Shown piece after piece: positions 9,638 through 17,390 of a stretch of DNA of 33,101 nt (positions are counted from its first letter, which is position 1; every line of letters starts with the position of its first letter). The stretch covers positions 1-33,101 of the forward strand of contig CALBWK010000163.1 in NCBI GenBank assembly GCA_937969415.1, given 5' to 3'. Source of the stretch: an uncultured Saprospiraceae bacterium (GTDB lineage: Bacteria > Bacteroidota > Bacteroidia > Chitinophagales > Saprospiraceae). The translations under genes and the position numbers were made by a program. A model generated the notes under the pieces. It saw only the letters and a program-made list of their open reading frames with translations. It searched no databases and was not told the DNA's origin.

Positions 9638-10576
9638 ATGTCAGATACTATCAGAAATTGCACGATTATAGGATCAGGTCCAGCAGGCTATACAGCAGCT
9701 ATCTATGCAGCTAGAGCAGGTTTAAAGCCTCTATTGTATACAGGTAAAGAACCAGGAGGTCAGCTTATGATCACAACAGATGTAGAAAACTACCCAGGCT
9801 ATCCTGATGGAAGGACAGGTCCTGAAATGATGATGGACTTCCAGAAACAAGCAGAGAGATTTAATACGGAAATTCGAGGTGAGATGATCACAGCCGTTGA
9901 CTTTTCTGGACCAGTACATGTATTGACAACAGAATCTGGTGACATTATCCAAACACATACAGTGATTATATCCACTGGTGCTAGTGCTAAATGGCTAGGC
10001 TTAGAATCAGAACAACGACTTATGAATGTAGGTGTCTCAGCTTGTGCTGTCTGTGATGGCTTCTTTTACAAAGGACAAAAAGTGGCTGTTGTCGGAGCTG
10101 GTGATACTGCAGCTGAGGAAGCAACTTATCTCGCTAAGCTATGTCCAGAAGTGCACATGCTTGTTAGAAGAGATGAAATGCGAGCATCTAAGATTATGCA
10201 GAAAAGAGTAATGAATACCAAAAACATTACTGTCCACTGGAATACAGAGACTGTAGAGGTCTTAGGCCAAGACGCTGTTGAAGGCGTAAAGGTCATTAAC
10301 AATAAAACCCAAGAAACTTCAGTACTGGATACAACTGGGTTCTTTGTAGCTATAGGTCATAAGCCAAATACAGGCATCTTTGACAAGTGGCTAGATATGG
10401 ATGATGCAGGATACCTTATTACAAAGCCTGGCACTACAAAAACCAAAGTAGGTGGTGTATTTGCTTCTGGAGATGCTCAAGATAATGTCTACAGACAAGC
10501 CGTTACTGCTGCTGGTACCGGATGTATGGCTGCCCTAGACGCAGAGAGATATCTTGCAGAACATGAAATAGTATAA
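9638..10576 (+). CDS. trxB: thioredoxin-disulfide reductase
   Basis: A 312-aa FAD- and NADPH-dependent reductase that keeps thioredoxin reduced in the cytoplasm. The FAD-binding motif is IIGSGPAGYTAAIYAARAG (10-28). The redox-active pair is Cys136/Cys139 in ACAVCDGF. The NADPH-binding fold begins VVGAGDTAAEEA (151-162), and the second FAD motif GVFASGDAQD lies near the C-terminus. Length and motif order are those of low-molecular-weight bacterial TrxB. The ATG at 9638 was chosen over an in-frame TTG at 9632 because MSD fits the family start. fbaA follows after 23 bases and is probably co-transcribed. Confidence 0.95.
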   Translation: MSDTIRNCTIIGSGPAGYTAAIYAARAGLKPLLYTGKEPGGQLMITTDVENYPGYPDGRTGPEMMMDFQKQAERFNTEIRGEMITAVDFSGPVHVLTTESGDIIQTHTVIISTGASAKWLGLESEQRLMNVGVSACAVCDGFFYKGQKVAVVGAGDTAAEEATYLAKLCPEVHMLVRRDEMRASKIMQKRVMNTKNITVHWNTETVEVLGQDAVEGVKVINNKTQETSVLDTTGFFVAIGHKPNTGIFDKWLDMDDAGYLITKPGTTKTKVGGVFASGDAQDNVYRQAVTAAGTGCMAALDAERYLAEHEIV

Positions 10577-10599
10577 AACAACAAGACAAAACGAAACAT

Positions 10600-11670
10600 A
10601 TGTCTAAATTCAGAAAAGGAGTACTCCACGGTGATGAGGTGACAGCGCTCTTAGACCACGCAAATGATAACAACTATGCTATACCGGCAGTCAATGTTGT
10701 CGGTACAGATACTGTCAACGCTTGCTTAGAAACGGCAAGAGATATCAACTCTCCAATTATTATCCAATTCTCTAATGGAGGCGCTAGCTTCTTTGCAGGC
10801 AAGGGCCTCTCTAATGAGAATCAAAAAGCAGCAATACTCGGTGGAGTTTCAGGTGCTATGCATGTACACAATATGGCGGAGGCCTATGGTGTGAGTGTTA
10901 TCCTTCATACAGATCATTGCGCTAAGAAACTATTGCCTTGGATAAGCGGACTCATAGATGAGAGTGAAAAGTATTATGAGAAGACTGGGCAGCCACTCTA
11001 TTCATCTCATATGTTGGATTTGTCAGAGGAGACTATAGAAGAAAATCTAGATATCTGTGTAGAATACTTCAAGCGCATGGACAAACTGGGCATCACAATA
11101 GAAATGGAGCTTGGCGTTACAGGCGGAGAAGAAGATGGAGTAGATAACACTGACGTCGATAGCTCTAAGCTCTATACACAACCAGAAGAAGTTGCCTATG
11201 CATACGAGCGCTTAAGTAAGATCAGTGATCGCTTTACTGTCGCAGCTGCCTTTGGAAATGTACACGGCGTCTATAAGCCAGGTAATGTATCTCTACAGCC
11301 TATCATCTTAAAGAACTCTCAGGAGTATGTCAAAAAGAAATTTGGTCTGAGTAGTGATCAGCCGATAAAATTTGTCTTCCATGGTGGTTCTGGATCTAGC
11401 CAAGCAGAGATCAGGGAAGCCATCGATTATGGTGCCGTCAAAATGAACATTGATACAGATTTACAATGGGCATTCTGGGAAGGTGTAAGGGATTATTATG
11501 AGCCAAGAGTCGGTTTTATGCAGACACAGATCGGCAACCCAGAGGGTGAAGATAAGCCAAACAAGAATTCTTATGATCCTAGAAAATGGCTAAGAGAAGG
11601 GGAGTTGAGCTTTAAGAAAAGACTAGGAAGAGCTTTCGAAGATTTGAATTGTAAGAATCGTGCTGTCTAA
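10600..11670 (+). CDS. fbaA: class II fructose-bisphosphate aldolase
   Basis: A 356-aa zinc-dependent aldolase that interconverts fructose 1,6-bisphosphate with glyceraldehyde 3-phosphate and dihydroxyacetone phosphate in glycolysis and gluconeogenesis. Metal and catalytic residues fit the E. coli FbaA (class IIA) pattern: Asp105/His106 in HTDHCAKK, Glu170 in EMELGVTGGEEDG, His222 in GNVHGVY, His261 in FHGGSGS, and the substrate-binding NID (283-285). The ATG at 10600 gives the usual N-terminus. It is followed by a strong terminator at 11692. Confidence 0.95.
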   Translation: MSKFRKGVLHGDEVTALLDHANDNNYAIPAVNVVGTDTVNACLETARDINSPIIIQFSNGGASFFAGKGLSNENQKAAILGGVSGAMHVHNMAEAYGVSVILHTDHCAKKLLPWISGLIDESEKYYEKTGQPLYSSHMLDLSEETIEENLDICVEYFKRMDKLGITIEMELGVTGGEEDGVDNTDVDSSKLYTQPEEVAYAYERLSKISDRFTVAAAFGNVHGVYKPGNVSLQPIILKNSQEYVKKKFGLSSDQPIKFVFHGGSGSSQAEIREAIDYGAVKMNIDTDLQWAFWEGVRDYYEPRVGFMQTQIGNPEGEDKPNKNSYDPRKWLREGELSFKKRLGRAFEDLNCKNRAV

Positions 11671-11691
11671 AAAGCAAGCATAAAAAATACA

Positions 11692-11722
11692 AAAGCCTTG
11701 ATCTTAGATCAGGGCTTTTTTT
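11692..11722 (+). terminator. bidirectional Rho-independent terminator (fbaA / dnaG)
   Basis: AAAGCCTTGATC (11692-11703) pairs with GATCAGGGCTTT (11707-11718) across the loop TTA, with one G-T pair, followed by a T run. Read in reverse it also has a T-rich tail, so it can serve dnaG, which ends at 11728 on the minus strand. Confidence 0.85.
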
Positions 11723-11727
11723 ATGCT

Positions 11728-13845
11728 TTACTTAGGAGGGATAACGACGCCTAACTCTTGGGAGAGCATTCTTTTTTGACCTTGCATTTCCATAAATGCT
11801 TTGAGTAAAGTTTCCTTTGTCTCAGCATCTTCTTCACTCGAAATTCTTTCAGAGAGAATCTTAAGGACCTGAGTCAGCTTCTTCAACTTAAACATCAATA
11901 TCGACATTCTGCTATCCTCCCTAAAATTCCAAGCAGGCATCTTCTGATTGAGATAGACACCCTTGCCTATCCAATCTGCAAATTCATAAGGCTCACTTAG
12001 AACGTCAATAGCTAAAGAGGCTATAGTCGGCTCTTGATGATTTATAAAGTAATCACTAATAGTACCAATTCGTTCAGTAGACTCTACAAAATTGAATCCT
12101 TCTGTGATGACTTGCTTGTACTTCTCATTTTCGAAGTAGCCCATCACATCAAATATCTCTGTGTAAATCAGCTCTGCAATAGTAATGTCATCTTCTACCT
12201 CATTCTTCCACTCTTGTGTTTTCTCTATCCATAGTTGATGTACATTCTTATCACCGTGCTCTATGACGATACGAGCGAGATCACGTTCTTGGAACTCATG
12301 TGTAGACGTATTGACAAACGCGGTTTGTACGTGTTTGACTTGTTCCTCTGGATAATCTTGCCACTCATCGTATCCTGCGTCTGGGTACTCCTCGCCTGGA
12401 AAACCAGCCTCTGACGGCGGTGGGCCGAGGGGAGCCGGACCAGAAGGTTGACCAGTAGAAGGATCTTGGAATGGAGGTGGCTGATTGTCTTGCTGTCTAG
12501 CTTGTCGACGTTGGGCGCGCTCCTCTTGTACTTGTTTCTGCTTTATCTCAGATCGTATCGTTTTATTGACTTCCTTGACAAGTATAGGTTCTGAGACCCC
12601 TAGTGCTCGGCTACATTGCTGTACATACAGTGAGCGCTTAATAGGTTCTCTCACCTTTGCAATAGAGACTATGATATCTTGGATGACCTTGGCTTTTTTG
12701 ATAGGGTCAGACTCTGATTCTTTGAGGAGGAGATCCATCTTAAAAAAGATAAAATCCTTAGCCTCTTTTTCAATATAAGCCTCAAAACCTGCATTACCAT
12801 TTGCCTTGACAAAGGAATCAGGGTCTTCGCCATCTGGTAAAAGTACTAAAGAAACATTCATCCCGCTTTCTAAGACAAGATCAAGGCCTCGCATAGCGGC
12901 CTTCACACCAGCTGTATCTCCATCGTAAAGAAAAGTGACATTATCAGTAAATCTCTTCACCAATCTGACTTGTGCTGAGGTAAGCGCCGTACCGGAAGAG
13001 GCAACAACATTTTCTATTCCATTCTGCACTAGACTTATCACATCGGTATACCCTTCGACAATAAGACAATTCTCTTTTTTTCTGATCGCCGCCTTAGCAA
13101 GGTGCATACCATAGAGGATCTTACGCTTATTATATATGGGTGTCTCAGGGGAATTGATATACTTAGGCTGGCTCTTCTGAGTACTTAGGGTACGACCTGC
13201 AAAAGCAATGACCTTTCCAGATACACTGTGAATCGGAAACATCACACGGTTTCTAAAAAAATCATACCCTCTCTGACTCATCAAGCCCACCTCTTTGAGA
13301 TAGTCTTCCTTAAACTGGTTAGATAAGGCTTTTGTAACAAGCCCTTTGGAATTATCCAGCGCAAAACCCAATTGAAACTTTTGAATAGTAGCTTCTAGAA
13401 ATCCTCTCTCTTTAAAGTAGCTCAACCCAATTAGCTTCCCGTCTTGAGTATTGAATAAGTTATCAGTATAGTATTGGAGAGCAAAATCATTTATGATGTA
13501 TAGACTCTCCTCTTGCTTTTTCTGGGCAGCATACTCTTGATCATCCTTCTTGTTATCTTCCTCAAGCGTAATATTGTACTTGGCGGCAAGAGCTCGGATA
13601 GCTTCTGGAAACGATAGTTGGTCGTGCTCCATAATAAACTGCACCGGACCACCGCCTTTTCCACAACCAAAGCACTTATATATATTTTTATTTGGTGAGA
13701 CTGTAAATGAAGGTGTCTTCTCGTCATGAAATGGACATAGACCTATCATATTGACACCACGACGCTTGAGGGTGACGTAATCTTGGATAAGATCTTCGAC
13801 CTGCACATTATCAAATACCTCCTGTATGCTCTTCTGAGAAATCAC
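11728..13845 (-). CDS. dnaG: DNA primase
   Basis: A 705-aa primase that makes RNA primers at the replication fork. The N-terminal CHC2 zinc domain has Cys37, His40, Cys58 and Cys61 in LCPFHDEK and KCFGCGKGG. The catalytic TOPRIM core shows LIVEGYTDVISL (Glu264) and the metal-binding YDGDTAG (Asp308, Asp310). A proline/glutamine-rich, low-complexity linker (about 435-510) separates the core from a helical C-terminal domain where family members bind DnaB helicase. The GTG at 13845 is the start, giving MISQKSI in line with MIPQ..I starts in the family. A -7 box and two DnaA-box-like sites lie upstream. Confidence 0.95.
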   Translation of the reverse strand: MISQKSIQEVFDNVQVEDLIQDYVTLKRRGVNMIGLCPFHDEKTPSFTVSPNKNIYKCFGCGKGGGPVQFIMEHDQLSFPEAIRALAAKYNITLEEDNKKDDQEYAAQKKQEESLYIINDFALQYYTDNLFNTQDGKLIGLSYFKERGFLEATIQKFQLGFALDNSKGLVTKALSNQFKEDYLKEVGLMSQRGYDFFRNRVMFPIHSVSGKVIAFAGRTLSTQKSQPKYINSPETPIYNKRKILYGMHLAKAAIRKKENCLIVEGYTDVISLVQNGIENVVASSGTALTSAQVRLVKRFTDNVTFLYDGDTAGVKAAMRGLDLVLESGMNVSLVLLPDGEDPDSFVKANGNAGFEAYIEKEAKDFIFFKMDLLLKESESDPIKKAKVIQDIIVSIAKVREPIKRSLYVQQCSRALGVSEPILVKEVNKTIRSEIKQKQVQEERAQRRQARQQDNQPPPFQDPSTGQPSGPAPLGPPPSEAGFPGEEYPDAGYDEWQDYPEEQVKHVQTAFVNTSTHEFQERDLARIVIEHGDKNVHQLWIEKTQEWKNEVEDDITIAELIYTEIFDVMGYFENEKYKQVITEGFNFVESTERIGTISDYFINHQEPTIASLAIDVLSEPYEFADWIGKGVYLNQKMPAWNFREDSRMSILMFKLKKLTQVLKILSERISSEEDAETKETLLKAFMEMQGQKRMLSQELGVVIPPK

Positions 13846-13871
13846 CTTTCAGTCTAAATATTTATAGTCAG

Positions 13872-13879
13872 CAAATATA
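13872..13879 (-). promoter_or_regulatory. -7 element of the dnaG promoter
   Basis: On the minus strand it reads TATATTTG, a full match to TAnnTTTG, 26 bases before the GTG start. The expected -33 position (about 13897-13905) is occupied by a DnaA-box-like sequence and not by a TTG. Confidence 0.45.
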
Positions 13880-13896
13880 AGCTTAGTGCCTAAAGC

Positions 13897-13927
13897 TATG
13901 GATAAGCTATACAGAAGGTTATCCACA
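13897..13927. promoter_or_regulatory. pair of inverted DnaA-box-like sites upstream of dnaG
   Basis: TTATCCACA at 13919-13927 is a perfect DnaA box (TTATNCACA). TATGGATAA at 13897-13905 is an inverted box with one mismatch (TGTGGATAA). They share a perfect 7-bp inverted repeat, TGGATAA/TTATCCA. The promoter-proximal box sits at the -33 distance from the dnaG -7 element. Regulation by DnaA is inferred. Confidence 0.4.
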
Positions 13928-13961
13928 AAAAAGGGAGGCAGACCCTAAGATCAACCTCCCT
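13926..13961 (-). terminator. Rho-independent terminator of the sigma operon
   Basis: On the minus strand AGGGAGG pairs with CCTCCCT (plus-strand arms 13932-13938 and 13955-13961) around a 16-base loop, followed by six T and a G. It lies 23 bases past the stop of the DUF4252 gene. Confidence 0.8.
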
Positions 13962-13983
13962 ATTTACTAACTTTTAAATGTTG

Positions 13984-14493
13984 CTAGTTCTTCAATTTAT
14001 CCAAATGCTCAGCACCTGAAATATTGAGGCCACTGGCCAGTTTGCCTATTTTATCTAATGGGATTTTACCCTCAAAACTCATCAATACAAAATCATCAGC
14101 CCCACCTACCAAAAGCAATAACTCATTGACAATGTTGCCTGAAGACTCTCTCACGAGAAAGGTAATGTCGCTATCGTTCTCTCTTACGGTCATCAACTCT
14201 TCATAGACAGACTTATCAAAGCTGGCATTGAACTCTTCGTAGTACTTCTGAGAATTGACATCAGTAGTCAAAATCTTAAGGCCTTTGAGATTGCCAATCA
14301 TTTCCATCATTTCAGCACTCTTGGGATCTTCAGAGTCCATACTAGATATCATCTGGAACATCTTAGGACTGATATTGATTTGTGTGAAAGATTCATCATC
14401 CTGATACTTATCAAAGAACCGCTGAACGCTACTTTGAGAAAGAGCTGTAAGTGTAGTTATGAGTATGAGACCAAGTGTCAATAGACTTCTCAT
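13984..14493 (-). CDS. DUF4252-like secreted protein
   Basis: A 169-aa protein with a clear signal peptide (hydrophobic residues 4-19, cleavage near ALSQ-SS). The body has FTQINISPKMFQMISS, GLKILTTDV, YEEL and FVLMSFEGKIPLDKI, the pattern of DUF4252 proteins that sit downstream of ECF sigma/anti-sigma pairs in Bacteroidota. Molecular function is unknown. It begins 19 bases after the anti-sigma gene and is followed by the operon terminator, so it is the last gene of a three-gene unit. Confidence 0.75.
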   Translation of the reverse strand: MRSLLTLGLILITTLTALSQSSVQRFFDKYQDDESFTQINISPKMFQMISSMDSEDPKSAEMMEMIGNLKGLKILTTDVNSQKYYEEFNASFDKSVYEELMTVRENDSDITFLVRESSGNIVNELLLLVGGADDFVLMSFEGKIPLDKIGKLASGLNISGAEHLDKLKN

Positions 14494-14512
14494 GGTGATT
14501 TTTTATTTAGAA

Positions 14513-15196
14513 TTAATTCTTAAAGTTAAAGACATTGGTTTTTTCCAATTCCTTGATGTATTTCATTGAGGCAGTCCCCTTGTCGTATTTCTTACCTAAA
14601 AAGGCCAGAGCATCTTTAGTCAATGCTAGAGCTTCCTCTGGATCCTGTAGTTCTGTGTACTTCCCTTTGTAGGAAGATGTGTCCTCTTGTAAAAAGTTAA
14701 ATGCCACCATCATCAACAACGCCAAGCTAGCAGCTACGCCTATGACCTTAGGAAACATATATCGGACCTTCGGCTTTTGGGACCATTGTGTCTGCAATCG
14801 ATCTAGTTCTGTCAAATCTCCTGTAAAGGAGGAATCTAGCTCAATATTAAATGCCTGGAACATCGGTATTAGATCTCGGTGCTGATCCGCAACTTGATTT
14901 GAGTTTAAATACTCTTTCAACTGAGCCTCTTCATCCAAAGTCGTCTCCGCATCTAGATACTTCTCTACCAACATATCCATAGGAGTCAATTCTGTAGAAT
15001 ACACGGCTTTCATATCTAACTTACCGGGCAGTGTTGTAGCTTTTTGATCTGCAAAAAACGAGAATAACTCTACCATATCAAGATGCTCTGTAGCTACTTC
15101 TCCTGACACCATATAGGCCTGCAGTCGATGTTCCTCATCTTGGGTGGTCTCTCCCGACCAATACCGTTGAATAATATCGTTTATTTCAGTGCTCAC
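14513..15196 (-). CDS. putative anti-sigma factor with duplicated N-terminal domain
   Basis: A 227-aa protein with one transmembrane helix (about 150-169). The N-terminal cytoplasmic part consists of two similar units, about 7-48 (YWSGETTQDEEHRLQAY) and 74-116 (KYLDAETTLDEEAQLKEY). They share ETT-DEE, L-Y, H-D and a closing F--F. Such units resemble the short anti-sigma N-terminal motif found in Bacteroidota. The C-terminal tail (about 170-227) is presumably periplasmic and could sense an envelope signal. The GTG start overlaps the sigma-factor TGA by four bases, so the two are translationally coupled. Anti-sigma function is inferred from context and topology. Confidence 0.7.
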   Translation of the reverse strand: MSTEINDIIQRYWSGETTQDEEHRLQAYMVSGEVATEHLDMVELFSFFADQKATTLPGKLDMKAVYSTELTPMDMLVEKYLDAETTLDEEAQLKEYLNSNQVADQHRDLIPMFQAFNIELDSSFTGDLTELDRLQTQWSQKPKVRYMFPKVIGVAASLALLMMVAFNFLQEDTSSYKGKYTELQDPEEALALTKDALAFLGKKYDKGTASMKYIKELEKTNVFNFKN

Positions 15197-15693
15197 GAGG
15201 CTCTGTTTTTTAGTTGTTGTCTCAATCTAGTTCTTGCTCTATGCAGATAAACCTTTACTTTTTCTATGCTAAACCCAGTCATCTCACTAATCTCCTTGTA
15301 TGTATAGCCTTCTATATCTCGAAGATGTATCACCGTTCTATGATTTTCAGGTAGTGCATTCACTACTTTCATAACACTTGAAAGCTCATCTTTCGCAATT
15401 AAGTCTCTTTCTGGGTCTGGTGACTTGGCTTTGATGGCATATTGCTCATCTATGTCCGTTGTGACCATCTTTTTACCTCTCAGCTTGTCGATTCCCATAT
15501 TACGGGTTATCGTCATACAATAAGCTGCTGGATTTTCGATTTCAGCCAGTTTTTCTCGCTTGTTCCAGATCTTAATCAAGGATTCTTGCACCACATCTCG
15601 GGCTTCTTCCTCATTATTGACGACTCTGAGAGCCAATCTGTACATCTTATCCTTTAGTTTATCAACCAATTGGTTAAATTCCTCAACCCGCAT
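15193..15693 (-). CDS. ECF-type RNA polymerase sigma-70 factor
   Basis: A 166-aa sigma factor with only regions 2 and 4. Region 2 includes MYRLALRVVNNEEEARDVVQ and IWNKREKL, then NPAAYCMTITRNMGIDKLR. Region 4 includes LPENHRTVIHLRDIEGYTY, then KEISEMTGFSIEKVKVYLHRAR, a helix-turn-helix for -35 recognition. It heads a minus-strand operon with the anti-sigma and DUF4252 genes. ATG start at 15693. The 113-base region to the divergent lptF-like gene should contain both promoters; I could not assign a convincing box in it. The regulon is unknown. Confidence 0.9.
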   Translation of the reverse strand: MRVEEFNQLVDKLKDKMYRLALRVVNNEEEARDVVQESLIKIWNKREKLAEIENPAAYCMTITRNMGIDKLRGKKMVTTDIDEQYAIKAKSPDPERDLIAKDELSSVMKVVNALPENHRTVIHLRDIEGYTYKEISEMTGFSIEKVKVYLHRARTRLRQQLKNRAS

Positions 15694-15806
15694 TTACTTT
15701 CTAATTGACGATGATCATAGGTTATTGTTACAGTAAAGTAGATATTTTTACCATTCTTCGAGGACTAATATACCTCTACCATTTCGTTACAACGTTCTAT
15801 ACTTAG

Positions 15807-17324
15807 TTGAAAAAGATTGATAAGCTCATATTAATGGATTTCATTCCACCGTACCTGATGGCATTCTTTGTCGCAGAATTCGTTTTGGTGATGCAATTCC
15901 TATGGAAGTACATCGATGAGATCATAGGAAAAGGCATCTCATTTGGCGTGCTATTAGAGCTTATATTTTACTTTGCCGTTAGAATCATCCCCGAAGCTGT
16001 CCCAGTAACCATCCTGATCTCCTCCGTAATGGTATTCGGTAACCTTGCTGAGAAATATGAAATCTCAAGTCTCAAGTCCGCAGGCATCTCCCTGACACGT
16101 ATTATGGCGGGTGGAGTAGCGCTAGCCATATTTACAGCACTCTTCTCTCTGCTAGCCTCCAACTATCTCAAACCCAGAGCCAACTATAAGTTTAAGCAAA
16201 GGCTACTCACCGTCACCCGACAGAAGGCCACCCTCAATATAGAAGAAGGGGTCTTCTCACAAGAGTTCAAAAACTTTACTATCAATGTGGGTAAGAAACT
16301 GCCTGATGGAGAAAAGATAGAGGAGGTCCTCATCTATGATAATACTGCTCAAGACAAAGCTCAGATAAACATGCTGTCGGCAGATAGAGGTAAGATGTAC
16401 TCTGCAGCAGACAATAGCTCTTTTATAATGGAACTGGAAGAAGGGGAGCAATATAGAGAGCTCAAACCCAACAAGAAGAAAGACTCCAAACCCTTTATTA
16501 GGACCAAGTTTGAAAAATGGACTAAGAATTTTGATATGTCCGACTTCGATGTCGAAGCGCAGAGTCTTAATAGTTCTAGATCTAAATATGATTTACTCAA
16601 CTCCTGGCAACTTAGAGAAGCTATAGATTCATTCGACCGGCAACTTGTCGATAATCAATTGAATACTGCTTATAATTTTGATGATCTATTATCCATAGAA
16701 GTCAAGAAGGAGGAAGAGACCAAGGACAAAAACAATAACCTACCTGAGTCTGTCAATAAAGCCATAGAAAAAAAGGACAAACAAGTAAGTGCCAATGCTA
16801 AGAAGCTAAAAAAGATAGTCAAGCGGAGCAATAAGAAACAAAAGGATAGCCTTGTCCTGTCAGATTACACTTCTTTCTTAGAAACTTTTGAGGAGAAGGA
16901 GCGGGCGACAATTATCAAGTCTGCTAAATATAGAATTCAAAAAAATGGAGATGTCATTACTAAAACCGACAGAGAGAAAAATATTCTTACGGGCACGCGG
17001 GCACGGTATGTACTCAGATTTAATCAACAGTTCAGCTGGGCACTAATCTGCATTGTATTTTTATTTATCGGTGCTCCTTTGGGTAGTATCGTGAGAAAAG
17101 GCGGATATGGGTTCCCATTGTTGATCTCCATCATTTTCTTTATGATGTTTATAGTCCTGAATATAATGGGAGAAAAACTCAATCGAACTGGAGAAATAAG
17201 TCCTATTCTCGCGGCTTGGTTGCCGAATATTGTTTTGATTCCTGTCGCCATCTATATCAGCTACAAAGCATTGAACGACTCCTCGTTTAGCAATCCATTC
17301 AAGAAGATATTTAAGCAGATGTAG
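15807..17324 (+). CDS. LptF/LptG-family (YjgP/YjgQ) lipopolysaccharide export permease
   Basis: A 505-aa inner-membrane protein. Three transmembrane helices lie in the first 120 residues (FIPPYLMAFFVAEFVLVMQF, and the RIIPEAVPVTILISSVMVFG loop typical of the family) and three more after residue 405 (WALICIVFLFIGAPLGSIVRKGG is highly characteristic). The periplasmic domain between them is enlarged by a charged, Lys/Glu-rich insert (about 265-385), commonly seen in Bacteroidota. With LptB and a partner permease it extracts LPS from the inner membrane. Start codon is TTG at 15807, chosen because MKKIDKLILMDFIPPYL matches the family N-terminus; an ATG at 15834 would cut this off. It stands alone, and whether it is LptF or LptG cannot be told. 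Confidence 0.88.
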   Translation: MKKIDKLILMDFIPPYLMAFFVAEFVLVMQFLWKYIDEIIGKGISFGVLLELIFYFAVRIIPEAVPVTILISSVMVFGNLAEKYEISSLKSAGISLTRIMAGGVALAIFTALFSLLASNYLKPRANYKFKQRLLTVTRQKATLNIEEGVFSQEFKNFTINVGKKLPDGEKIEEVLIYDNTAQDKAQINMLSADRGKMYSAADNSSFIMELEEGEQYRELKPNKKKDSKPFIRTKFEKWTKNFDMSDFDVEAQSLNSSRSKYDLLNSWQLREAIDSFDRQLVDNQLNTAYNFDDLLSIEVKKEEETKDKNNNLPESVNKAIEKKDKQVSANAKKLKKIVKRSNKKQKDSLVLSDYTSFLETFEEKERATIIKSAKYRIQKNGDVITKTDREKNILTGTRARYVLRFNQQFSWALICIVFLFIGAPLGSIVRKGGYGFPLLISIIFFMMFIVLNIMGEKLNRTGEISPILAAWLPNIVLIPVAIYISYKALNDSSFSNPFKKIFKQM

Positions 17325-17390
17325 AAATGATTGCATCTTTTAGCAGAAAGAATTTCTCGCTAGTTAGTTTCAATCGTTATCAGTAGTACA

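Noticed and set aside
12485-12778. 97-codon plus-strand open frame
   Set aside because: It lies wholly inside dnaG on the opposite strand, Cys/Ser-rich and without domain features; a shadow frame.
13846-13983. Possible replication origin near dnaG because of DnaA boxes
   Set aside because: Only two boxes, one imperfect, and no box cluster or A+T-rich unwinding region; a regulatory role at the dnaG promoter is simpler.
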